From assembly GCF_011764425.1 (NCBI RefSeq), contig NZ_BLPF01000001.1:4021001-4085000 (forward strand): a stretch of DNA of 64,000 nucleotides, written 5' to 3'. This document shows positions 57,446-64,000 of the stretch, one piece after another. This stretch comes from Phytohabitans houttuyneae (GTDB lineage Bacteria; Actinomycetota; Actinomycetes; Mycobacteriales; Micromonosporaceae). Under the pieces are notes generated by a model, which did no database searches, had not been told where the DNA came from, and was given only the letters and a program-made list of their open reading frames with translations. The position numbers and the translations under genes are program-made. Each line of letters opens with the position of its first letter. The stretch's first letter is position 1.

Positions 57446-58939
57446 GTGGTGACCGAGCGAACAGTCAGCGGACGGACCGACCGGGTCGTGGTGGTCGGCG
57501 CCGGCCTCGGCGGTCTCGCGTGCGCCCTCTACCTGGCCGGCGCGGGCCGCCAGGTAACCGTGCTCGAACGCGAGGCGGTGCCGGGTGGGCGCGCCGGGCG
57601 GTTGAGTGTGGACGGGTACGAGTTCGACACCGGACCGACCGTGCTCACGATGCCGGACCTGATCGCCGAGGCGCTGGACGCGGTGGGCGAGCGGCTGCCC
57701 GACTGGCTGGAGCTCCGCAAGCTCGACCCGGCGTACCGGGCGCACTATCCCGACGGCTCCACATTGGACGTCATCACGGAGCCGGAGCGGATGGCCGCGG
57801 AGGTGGCCCGCGTGTGCGGACCGTCCGAAGCGGACGGTTACCTGCGCTTCGTCGAGTACGCGAAGCGGCTGTGGGAGCTGGAGCGCACCGACTTCGTCGA
57901 GCGCAACCTCGACTCCCCCACCGACCTGCTCAACGCCAACCTGCTGCGGCTGCTGGGCATGGGCGCGTTCGGACGGCTCCAGTCGAAGATCGACCAGTTC
58001 TTCGCCGACCCCCGCACGCGCCGCATCTTCTCGTTCCAGGCCATGTACGCCGGCCTCGCACCGCGCGACGCGCTCGCGGTCTACACGGTCATCGCCTACC
58101 TCGACTCGGTCGCCGGCGTGTACTTCCCGCGCGGCGGCATCCACGCCGTGCCGCGGGCGCTCGCCGGCGCCGCGGAGAAGCACGGCGTCCAGATCCGGTA
58201 CGGCACGACGGTCACCCGCGTGGAGACCTCCGCCGGCCGCGCGGTAGCGGTACGCACCGGCGACGGCGAGCGCATTCCCGCCGATGTCGTGGTGCTCAAC
58301 CCCGACGTGCCGATCGCCCGCCGTGACCTGCTGCCGCCGCGACGCCACCGCCCGCTGCGCTACTCGCCGTCGTGCGTGGTGCTCCACATCGGATCCACAC
58401 AGGAGTACCGGCAGATCGCGCACCACAACCTCCACTTCGGACGTACGTGGGAAGCGGCGTTCGACGACGTCATCCGCCGCGGCCGGCTGATGTCCGACCC
58501 GTCGCTGCTGGTGACCAACCCCAGCCGCACCGATCCCTCGCTGGCGCCGGAGGGCCGCCACGGCTACTACGTGCTCGCCCCGGTGCCCAACCTGATCAGC
58601 GGCCGCCACCTGGACTGGCGCGGTGGGCTCGGCGAGCGGTACGCGGCGGAGCTCATCGAGGTGCTGGAGGCCCGTGGCTACAAGGGCTTCGGCGCCGGCG
58701 TAGAGCTGTCCCATGTGGTCACTCCGGCCGAGTGGGCGGACCAGGGGATGGCTGCGGGGACACCCTTCGCCGCGGCGCACAGCTTCTGGCAGACCGGCCC
58801 GTTCCGGCCGCGCACCATGCATTCCACTTTGGACAATGTCGTCTTCGTCGGCTCGGGCACGCAACCCGGCGTGGGAGTGCCCATGGTGCTCATCTCCGGC
58901 AAGCTCGCCGCACAGCGGGTCACGGGGCGCGCCAAATGA
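57446..58939 (+). CDS. crtI: Phytoene desaturase-type carotenoid oxidoreductase (CrtI)
   Basis: FAD-dependent carotenoid desaturase of 497 residues. FAD motif VVVGAGLGGLACALYLAGAG near 14-33, then VPGGRAGRLSVDGYEFDTGP TVLTMP; the C-terminal CrtI signature is visible as GSGTQPGVGVPMVLISGKLA near 470-489. Length and motifs match CrtI-type enzymes, which convert phytoene to lycopene or act on related carotenes (CrtN/CrtO variants cannot be excluded). GTG starts at 57446 or 57449. Overlaps the idi gene (ATGA), linking isoprenoid supply to pigment synthesis. No crtE, crtB or crtY in the window. Confidence 0.9.
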   Translation: MVTERTVSGRTDRVVVVGAGLGGLACALYLAGAGRQVTVLEREAVPGGRAGRLSVDGYEFDTGPTVLTMPDLIAEALDAVGERLPDWLELRKLDPAYRAHYPDGSTLDVITEPERMAAEVARVCGPSEADGYLRFVEYAKRLWELERTDFVERNLDSPTDLLNANLLRLLGMGAFGRLQSKIDQFFADPRTRRIFSFQAMYAGLAPRDALAVYTVIAYLDSVAGVYFPRGGIHAVPRALAGAAEKHGVQIRYGTTVTRVETSAGRAVAVRTGDGERIPADVVVLNPDVPIARRDLLPPRRHRPLRYSPSCVVLHIGSTQEYRQIAHHNLHFGRTWEAAFDDVIRRGRLMSDPSLLVTNPSRTDPSLAPEGRHGYYVLAPVPNLISGRHLDWRGGLGERYAAELIEVLEARGYKGFGAGVELSHVVTPAEWADQGMAAGTPFAAAHSFWQTGPFRPRTMHSTLDNVVFVGSGTQPGVGVPMVLISGKLAAQRVTGRAK

Positions 58940-59487
58940 CGGCGGACCGCGAGGCACACCTCGTCGAGCTCGTGGACGGCGGCGGAGACGCGGTGGGCCA
59001 GGCCACCGTCGACGCCGCGCACCGCGCGCCCGGCATGCTGCACCGGGCGTTCTCCGTGCTGCTCGCTGACGGCGAAGGGCAGGTGCTGCTGCAGCGGCGA
59101 GCCGCCGTCAAGACCCGCTTTCCACTGCGGTGGGGCAACGCCTGCTGCGGGCATCCCACGCCCGGCCAGGCGGTGACGGACGCCGCCAATGCGCGGCTCG
59201 GCGAGGAACTGGGCATGGGCCCGGTCCCGCTGGCCGAGATCGGCGTGTACGTGTACCGCGCCGAGGATCCGGTCACCGGCCGTGTCGAGGTGGAGTACGA
59301 CCACGTGCTGCTCGGCCACATCGGCGCCGACCACCCGATGCGCCCCGACCCGGCCGAGGTCGCCGAGCTGCGGTGGGTCGCCATCAACGAGGTCCGGGCG
59401 GGTATCGGCGCGGAGCCTGACCAATACGCTCCGTGGTTGGCAGGCGTCATGGCAAAGCTCAACCTCGATTCTCACCGGGCACTCTAG
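58936..59487 (+). CDS. idi: Isopentenyl-diphosphate delta-isomerase type 1
   Basis: Nudix-fold isomerase of 183 residues that interconverts IPP and DMAPP, the starting units for carotenoids and other isoprenoids. Active-site Cys in WGNACCGHP (second C-G-H-P motif), Nudix-like box ANARLGEELGM, catalytic Glu in VEVEYDHVLL and a metal-binding His in HRAFSVLL. Overlaps crtI by four bases (ATGA), so it is coupled with it. Length is standard for IDI-1. Confidence 0.93.
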   Translation: MTADREAHLVELVDGGGDAVGQATVDAAHRAPGMLHRAFSVLLADGEGQVLLQRRAAVKTRFPLRWGNACCGHPTPGQAVTDAANARLGEELGMGPVPLAEIGVYVYRAEDPVTGRVEVEYDHVLLGHIGADHPMRPDPAEVAELRWVAINEVRAGIGAEPDQYAPWLAGVMAKLNLDSHRAL

Positions 59488-59530
59488 TAGGGTTTTGTCG
59501 CTCTGTTCCCGAACGTCGGGAGTACGCGAC

Positions 59531-60349
59531 GTGACCCACCGAGCAGCCATCGTCAGCGCGCTTGTCGTCCTTGCGCTGCTGGTCGGTGGCCGCTGGGCGC
59601 TCGGCCGGGAGCCAGTCGAGACGATCCTCGTGGAGACCGGCCCAGGCATGCCGGCAACGCCCTCCACCTCAGCCCCGCCCGACAAACCCCGTACGCCGTC
59701 GCCGTCCGCCTCGGCCCGTACCACCCCGCCGCCGAAGGCGCCCAAGCCGCCGAAGGGCGGACCGATCGTCACGCGGGAGCTCACCGGCAGCCGCAAGGTC
59801 GCCCTGACCTTCGACGACGGCCCGCACCCCACGTGGACGCCGAAGGTGCTCGACCTACTGCGCAGCAAGGGCGTGAAGGCGACCTTCTGCCTCGTGGGTA
59901 CCGAGGTGCACCAGTACCCGGCGCTGGTCGCACGCATCGTGCGCGAGGGCCATACGCTGTGCAACCACACCTGGCATCACGAGCTCGACCTGGGCACCAA
60001 GCCCGAGGCGGAGATCCGCGCCAACCTCGAGGCCACCAACCGCGAGATCCGGCGCGCCGTGCCCGGCGCGAAAATCAAGTTCTTCCGTCACCCCGGTGGG
60101 ATGTGGACGGCGGCCGCCATCAAGGTCTCCCGCGAGCTGGGCATGACCCCCCTGGGGTGGGACGTCGACCCGCTGGACTGGAAGAAGCCCAGCCCCGAGG
60201 CCATCCGCACCCGAGTGATCAACCAGGCCCGTCCCGGCTCGATCGTGCTGCTGCACGACGGCGGCGGCGACCGTGCCGCCACACTGTCGGCCTGCCCCGC
60301 CATCGTGGGCGAACTCAAGCGCAAGTACGGGATCGTGCTCCTCCGCTGA
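59531..60349 (+). CDS. Polysaccharide deacetylase (NodB domain, CE4), secreted or membrane-anchored
   Basis: Extracytoplasmic deacetylase of 272 residues. GTG 59531 starts a signal-anchor (IVSALVVLALLVGGRWAL), then a Pro/Ser/Thr-rich linker to about residue 75. NodB domain about 78-270 with the five CE4 motifs: TFDDGPHP (catalytic base and first metal Asp), HTWHHEL (metal His pair), RHPGGMW, WDVDPLDW, and IVLLHDGGG. It would deacetylate peptidoglycan or another N-acetylated cell-wall polysaccharide. Starts 43 bp after idi; probably separate. Confidence 0.9.
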   Translation: MTHRAAIVSALVVLALLVGGRWALGREPVETILVETGPGMPATPSTSAPPDKPRTPSPSASARTTPPPKAPKPPKGGPIVTRELTGSRKVALTFDDGPHPTWTPKVLDLLRSKGVKATFCLVGTEVHQYPALVARIVREGHTLCNHTWHHELDLGTKPEAEIRANLEATNREIRRAVPGAKIKFFRHPGGMWTAAAIKVSRELGMTPLGWDVDPLDWKKPSPEAIRTRVINQARPGSIVLLHDGGGDRAATLSACPAIVGELKRKYGIVLLR

Positions 60350-60533
60350 CCCACCTGGCCCCACTTGACCTGCGGCGACGCGCGCCGATCTTATGGTCGT
60401 CCGCACGGGAATGTGACGCGCCCAGTATCGGTTTGGAAGGACGGTTGCACGTCACGTATGCTTTCGGAGCCTCCGGCGGGGCCGGATGGGAGCAAAGCTG
60501 CCAGACTTGCGATGTGCAATGATGGCGGGGCCC

Positions 60534-60606
60534 GCCCTCATCGTCTAGTGGCCCAGGACGCCGCCCTTTCAAGGCGGTAGCACGGGTTCGAATCCCGTTG
60601 GGGGCA
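60534..60606 (+). tRNA. tRNA-Glu (anticodon TTC)
   Basis: Cloverleaf of 73 nt: acceptor GCCCTCA pairs with TGGGGGC (one T-G), anticodon stem CCGCC/GGCGG with loop CTTTCAA giving anticodon TTC, T-arm ACGGGTTCGAATCCCGT. Discriminator A; CCA is not encoded. First of three tRNAs within 270 bp. Confidence 0.93.
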
Positions 60607-60632
60607 CGGTTCCGGCCCAGCCGGAGTAGCAA

Positions 60633-60706
60633 GGTCCTGTGGAGCAGTTGGAGTGCTCGCCGCCCTGTCAAGGCGGAGGTCGCGGGTTCAAGTCCCGTCA
60701 GGACCG
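60633..60706 (+). tRNA. tRNA-Asp (anticodon GTC)
   Basis: Acceptor GGTCCTG pairs with CAGGACC; anticodon stem CCGCC/GGCGG around loop CTGTCAA, anticodon GTC; T-arm GCGGGTTCAAGTCCCGT. Discriminator G, no encoded CCA. Lies 26 bp after tRNA-Glu, probably cotranscribed. Confidence 0.93.
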
Positions 60707-60729
60707 CGGTTAACATCAGCAGAGACCCT

Positions 60730-60803
60730 GGCCAGGTAGCTCAGTTGGTACGAGCGTCCGACTGAAAATCGGAAGGTCGGCGGTTCGACCCCGCCCCTGG
60801 CCA
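60730..60803 (+). tRNA. tRNA-Phe (anticodon GAA)
   Basis: Acceptor GGCCAGG pairs with CCTGGCC; anticodon stem CCGA/TCGG around loop CTGAAAA, anticodon GAA; T-arm GGCGGTTCGACCCCGCC. Discriminator A. Twenty-three bp after tRNA-Asp; the Glu-Asp-Phe order is a common actinobacterial cluster. Confidence 0.93.
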
Positions 60804-60923
60804 CATAGCCTTTCGCCGGGCTACAGCAGCGTCCACCAGCGGAAACGCAGGTGGGCGTTTTGCTTTGCCCGGGCCGGATGGACATCGAGGCCAGCGGCGG
60901 CCACCGCCGGCCTCGTCCCGTGC

Positions 60924-61691
60924 TCAGAGCAGGTACCCGGCCAGTGCCGGAGCGAGGGTCTCGTGCGGCACCCCGTGCCACTCGCCGACCAGGCTGCGGC
61001 GCGTGCCCTGCGGTAGCGTCGCCACCACGTCCGCGGCCATGTCCGCCAGCGCGCCGGAGCTGCCGTGGCTGTCGATGACCAGCGTCGGCACGGGCACCGA
61101 GCGGACCAGCTGAAGCGACATCGAGTCGGAGAGGCGGCAGTCGTACACGAGCGTGTGCGCGACCGCCTCCAGCGCCGTCCAGACGTGGGGTGCCATGCCC
61201 TCGATGATCTCGTCGGGTACCCCGATGCCCCGGTGGAACGCCTCCACGGCGTCGTGCCGGCGTCCGGCCTCGACCAGCGCCGCGATCTGCGTGGTGAACC
61301 CGCTCTCGCCGGCGGGCGTCTCCACCGGCTCGATCGGCGGCTCGAACAGTGCCATCCGGGGTACTGCCAGCCCGCTCGCGGCCGCGTGCAGGGCGAGCAG
61401 GCCGCCGGACGAGAGGCCGTAGAGGAACGCCGAGCCGCCGGCGGCCTCGATCAGCGCGGCCAGGTCCTCCACCTCCCGCGCGACCGCGTACGGCGCCGTG
61501 TCAGTGCTGGCACCTCGCCCGCGCCGGTCGTACACGTACACCGTGAAGTCGGCGGACAGCAGCTCGACGGGGGCCGGCAGCGCCCGAAAGCCGCTGTAGT
61601 TGCCGGCCGCGTCCACCGCGATGAGGGCGGGTCCGCTGCCCACCCGCTCGTACGCGATCGAGGTGCCGTCCCGCGAAATGACCTTGTCCAT
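60924..61691 (-). CDS. Alpha/beta hydrolase
   Basis: Cytoplasmic hydrolase of 255 residues. N-terminal strand pattern VISRDGTSIAYERVGSGPAL, nucleophile elbow YGLSSGGLLAL with Ser94, acid Asp probably in VIDSHGSSG and His in GEWHGVPHETLAP near 241. The DRRGRGASTDTAPYAVAREV stretch is typical of the small fold with cap. Diverges from the YCII/ECF42 pair with 68 bp between starts, so it might be a target of that sigma factor. Substrate unknown. Confidence 0.88.
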   Translation of the reverse strand: MDKVISRDGTSIAYERVGSGPALIAVDAAGNYSGFRALPAPVELLSADFTVYVYDRRGRGASTDTAPYAVAREVEDLAALIEAAGGSAFLYGLSSGGLLALHAAASGLAVPRMALFEPPIEPVETPAGESGFTTQIAALVEAGRRHDAVEAFHRGIGVPDEIIEGMAPHVWTALEAVAHTLVYDCRLSDSMSLQLVRSVPVPTLVIDSHGSSGALADMAADVVATLPQGTRRSLVGEWHGVPHETLAPALAGYLL

Positions 61692-61759
61692 GTTGCGTCC
61701 CTCCGTCTGGTTAGCTGGTGCTTCGGGACGTAGTCGAGCGGTGAGGGCGAAAATCGACA

Positions 61760-62122
61760 GTGAAGTACGTCTGCCTTTTCTATGCCGACGAGGCGCGCTT
61801 CTCGGAGATGTCGCAGGCCGAGGTCGACACCCTGATCGACGAGGTCACGGCCACCGAGGACGACCTGCGGGCGAGCGGCCACCTGGTCGCCGGCGAGGCG
61901 CTGGAGCACGTGCACGCCGCGGTGACGGTACGTGTGCGCGACGGCCGGCTCTCCGCGACCGACGGCCCGTTCGCGGAGACGAATGAGCAGCTCGGCGGGT
62001 TCATGCTGATCGAGGCCCGCGACCTCAACGAGGCGATCCGGATCGCCGGCCGCATCCCGAGCGCCCGCATCGGGAGCATCGAGGTGCGGCCCGTGATCGA
62101 CCTGATGCGCGAACACTCGTGA
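61760..62122 (+). CDS. YCII-related DGPF domain protein
   Basis: Small protein of 120 residues from GTG 61760. KYVCLFYADEARFSEM at the start and TDGPFAETNEQLGGFMLIEA (with the DGPF motif) near 72-92 identify the family; RPVID closes it. DGPF proteins are found almost always next to ECF42 sigma genes, as here (4-bp overlap), and are thought to be their main targets or partners; the biochemical role is unknown. Confidence 0.92.
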   Translation: MKYVCLFYADEARFSEMSQAEVDTLIDEVTATEDDLRASGHLVAGEALEHVHAAVTVRVRDGRLSATDGPFAETNEQLGGFMLIEARDLNEAIRIAGRIPSARIGSIEVRPVIDLMREHS

Positions 62123-63339
62123 TCGATGTCGACGCCGTCTACCGCACCCACTCCCGCCGGGTACTGGCCACGCTGATCCGCCTGCTGGGCGACTTCGATC
62201 TGGCGGAGGAGGCGCTGCAGGACGCGTTCGTGGCGGCGGTCGAGCAGTGGCCGCGCGAGGGCGCACCGGCCAACCCCTACACATGGCTGGTCTCCGCCGG
62301 CCGCTTCAAGGCGATCGACCGCCTGCGCCGCCGGGCCCGCTTCGACAAGCTGCTCTTCGAGCTGGCGACGCGGCTCGAAGAGGCACCGGACGAGGAGCAC
62401 ACCGATCTCCCGGATGACCGTCTCCGCCTCATCTTCACCTGCTGCCACCCGGCTCTGCCCCCGGACGCCCAGGTGGCGATGACGCTGCGCGAGGTGTGCG
62501 GCCTGACGACCGAGGAGATCGCCCGAGCGTTTCTCACCGGGCCACCGACGGTCGCCCAACGCATCGTCCGGGCCAAGAACAAGATCAAGATCAACAAGAT
62601 TGGGTACGCGGTACCCGTCCCCGCAGAGCTACCCGGCCGCCTCGACCCCGTCCTCAGCACGGTGTACCTGATCTTCACCGAGGCCTACGCGCCCTCCGCG
62701 GGCCCGGTCGCGGTCCGCACCGAGCTCGCGGACGAGGCCATCCGCCTCGGGTGGCTGCTGGCCGAGCTGCTGCCCGATCCCGAGGTGCTGGGACTGCTGG
62801 CCCTGATGCTGCTGCAGGACTCGCGCCGGGACGCCCGTACCGCCCCGGACGGCGAGATCGTGCTCCTGCCCGACCAGGACCGCTCGCTGTGGCGCCGGGA
62901 CCAGATCGACGCGGCCGCCGGGCTGCTGCGGCGCGCGCGGTCGGCGGGCGAGGTGGGCACGTACACGCTGCAGGCCGAGATCGCCCTGGTCCACGCCGAG
63001 GCTCCGGCGGCACAGGACACCGACTGGCGGCGCGTCGTCGACCTGTACGACCTCCTGGTCCGCGCGGACCCATCCCCGGTCGCCCACCTCAACCGCGCCG
63101 TGGCGCTTGCCATGCGCGACGGCCCTGCCGCCGGCCTCGCGGCCCTGGACGCGGTGCTCGCCGACGGTCGACTCGACGACTACCACCTGGCCCACTCGGC
63201 CCGCGCCGACCTGCTTCGCCGCCTGGGCCGCACCGGCGAGGCGCGGGCGGCGTACGAACGGGCGCTGGAGCTGGCGCGCCAGGAGCCTCAGCGCCGCTTT
63301 CTGGCCCGCCGCCTGGCGGAGCTCCCAACGGGCGCCTGA
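62119..63339 (+). CDS. ECF42 RNA polymerase sigma factor with C-terminal TPR-like domain
   Basis: Sigma factor of 406 residues, about twice the length of a simple ECF. Region 2 about 10-80 (RVLATLIRLLGDFDLAEEAL, DAFVAAVEQW, NPYTWLVSAGRFKAIDRLRR) and region 4 about 105-165 (LPPDAQVAMTLREVCGLTTE, IARAFLTGPPTVAQRIVRAK), then a 230-residue helical domain (DLLVRADPSPVAHLNRAVAL, GEARAAYERALELAR) characteristic of group ECF42, in which it replaces the anti-sigma factor as control element. GTG start overlaps the DGPF gene stop. Known ECF42 factors control DGPF genes. Confidence 0.95.
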   Translation: MIDVDAVYRTHSRRVLATLIRLLGDFDLAEEALQDAFVAAVEQWPREGAPANPYTWLVSAGRFKAIDRLRRRARFDKLLFELATRLEEAPDEEHTDLPDDRLRLIFTCCHPALPPDAQVAMTLREVCGLTTEEIARAFLTGPPTVAQRIVRAKNKIKINKIGYAVPVPAELPGRLDPVLSTVYLIFTEAYAPSAGPVAVRTELADEAIRLGWLLAELLPDPEVLGLLALMLLQDSRRDARTAPDGEIVLLPDQDRSLWRRDQIDAAAGLLRRARSAGEVGTYTLQAEIALVHAEAPAAQDTDWRRVVDLYDLLVRADPSPVAHLNRAVALAMRDGPAAGLAALDAVLADGRLDDYHLAHSARADLLRRLGRTGEARAAYERALELARQEPQRRFLARRLAELPTGA

Positions 63340-63353
63340 GCCGTCGGGGATGA

Positions 63354-63770
63354 CTAGGCGGCGCGGCGACGCAGGGTGGCGACGGCCGACCCGGCCAGGG
63401 TGAGGAGGCACTCGGGCAGCTGACCGTCGGCCAGCGCGGCGCCGAAGAGGGCCTCACCGGTCGAGGCGTCAGCGTTTGCGTACGCACTCACGAACCGGGC
63501 GACCCAGCGGGCATCGTAGCGAGCTTCGTCGATGCCAGGGAAGTCGAGCGTCCAGCGGCCCTGCTGCACGTTGTCGCCGACCATGGTGGCCGCTATGCAC
63601 CAGGCCACGTCATACGCACCGGCCACGCCGGCCCGGTCGACCACCGCGTCGAACGCTCCGACGACGGCGTCACTGTCGCCGGCCAGCGCGCTGCGGAGCA
63701 CCTGGGCGGCATCATCGAACGCCTCGGGCGGAACATCCGTCACGAGCCGAAGGGTATGCCGCCGGGTCAA
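63354..63770 (-). CDS. Conserved hypothetical protein
   Basis: Soluble protein of 138 residues, Ala-rich and helical: DDAAQVLRSALAGDSDAVVG, VAGAYDVAWCIAATMVGDNV, ARWVARFVSAYANADAST, LLTLAGSAVATLRRR. No signal peptide or membrane segment and no motif recognised; a small actinobacterial family of this shape exists, but no function is assigned. It converges on the ECF42 gene, whose stop is 14 bp away. Confidence 0.75.
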   Translation of the reverse strand: MTRRHTLRLVTDVPPEAFDDAAQVLRSALAGDSDAVVGAFDAVVDRAGVAGAYDVAWCIAATMVGDNVQQGRWTLDFPGIDEARYDARWVARFVSAYANADASTGEALFGAALADGQLPECLLTLAGSAVATLRRRAA

Positions 63771-63810
63771 GCGCCGCAGGACGAAATGGCTTCAAACCAG
63801 CCGTGCGGTT

Positions 63811-64000
63811 TCAGCCCGCCGCCCGCAGGAGGCAGGTGAGGCGGGCGGTACATACGCGGTCGCCCTTGTCGTCCGTGATGACTATCTCGTACGTGGCGAT
63901 CGTCCCGCCGCGGTGTACCGGTGTCGCCACACCCGTCACGGTGCCGGCGCGCAGGCCCTTGTGGTGAGTTGCGTTGAGATCCACACCAACCGCGAGGGGG
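63811..64000 (-). CDS. Hotdog-fold thioesterase (PaaI-like), 5' end missing
   Basis: The C-terminal 62 residues of a protein that starts beyond the right edge. The pattern PLAVGVDLNATHHKGLRAGT, then GTVTGVATPVHRGGTIATYE, followed by VITDDKGDRVCTARLTCLL, matches the strand-rich second half of PaaI/YbdB-like acyl-CoA thioesterases (conserved N-x-x-H and G-x-V/T regions). Acts in acyl-CoA hydrolysis. Confidence 0.8.
   Translation of the reverse strand, partial: PLAVGVDLNATHHKGLRAGTVTGVATPVHRGGTIATYEIVITDDKGDRVCTARLTCLLRAAG

Noticed and set aside
60315-60716. Minus-strand ORF of 133 codons over the Glu and Asp tRNA genes
   Set aside because: The peptide (GLEPATSALTGRRALQLL) is the well-known false protein created by translating the reverse complement of tRNA genes.
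60688-60981. Minus-strand ORF of 97 codons over tRNA-Phe
   Set aside because: Another antisense-tRNA artefact (GGVEPPTFRFSVGRSYQLSY); no coding support.

Overview
The window is a 64-kb piece of high-GC actinobacterial chromosome. Coding strands have almost only G or C at third positions, GTG/TTG starts and 4-bp stop/start overlaps are common, and the content (F420 enzymes, ECF42 sigma factor with a DGPF protein, a Tad pilus locus with TadE-type minor pilins, tad-linked LysM protein, XRE-TPR regulators, GH87-like mutanase) fits a Micromonosporaceae-type soil or plant-associated actinomycete. The family-level placement is inference; no marker gene here settles genus.

Layout. 1-7.1 kb: a secreted discoidin/FnIII protein (cut by the left edge), an SDR with a divergent TetR regulator, a small tyrosine phosphatase, and a 1,195-residue secreted GH87-like alpha-1,3-glucanase with ASH and discoidin modules. 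7.1-14.6 kb: an MFS exporter diverging from a tight operon of APC permease, small membrane protein, M20 dipeptidase, M24 Xaa-Pro peptidase and ClC channel, which looks like amino acid/peptide salvage. 14.5-18 kb: a PadR-controlled MacB/FtsX-type ABC exporter. 18-21.8 kb: two F420-dependent luciferase-like enzymes (one is Fgd), an alpha/beta hydrolase, and a TetR-SMR drug-efflux pair. 21.8-23.4 kb: mobile DNA (IS630 remnant, a complete IS30 element inside a dispersed repeat). 23.4-30.7 kb: YbaK, membrane patatin, adenylate kinase plus alcohol dehydrogenase, Kelch lipoprotein, and an Nramp-like transporter without the metal-binding motif. 30.7-31.4 kb: a gene-free accessory patch with a MITE-like element and a second, uninterrupted copy of the repeat that holds the IS30. 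31.4-40 kb: ECF sigma factor, Tex, an ABC-2 exporter with XRE regulator, XRE-TPR regulator, dGTPase.

40-50.1 kb is the most coherent unit: a Tad/Flp pilus locus. A prepilin peptidase (minus strand, coupled to a 44-codon ORF) faces an operon of lipoprotein, secreted Gly/Asn-rich protein, SAF protein, TadZ, TadA, TadB, TadC, Flp-like pilin, two TadE proteins, a TadG-like protein and a LysM protein, closed by a clear hairpin terminator. 50-57.4 kb: DUF1707 protein, PAP2 phosphatase, ScyD/E-like secreted protein, a GH13 alpha-glucosidase with an adjacent LacI regulator, and a disulfide-oxidoreductase-like flavoprotein. 57.4-60.8 kb: crtI-idi carotenoid pair, NodB deacetylase, and tRNA-Glu, tRNA-Asp, tRNA-Phe. 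60.9-64 kb: hydrolase, DGPF/ECF42 sigma pair, a hypothetical protein and a partial hotdog thioesterase.

A recurrent feature is gene disruption by single-base indels. Four otherwise full-length genes (ABC permease, Kelch lipoprotein, tex 3' end, LacI) each lack exactly one base in a C/G run, and the IS30 transposase has one extra T in a T5 run. The pattern suggests consensus errors rather than four independent pseudogenes. Operator-like palindromes were found for TetR, PadR, SMR, ABC-2 and LacI loci. No CRISPR array, phage or toxin-antitoxin system was recognised.
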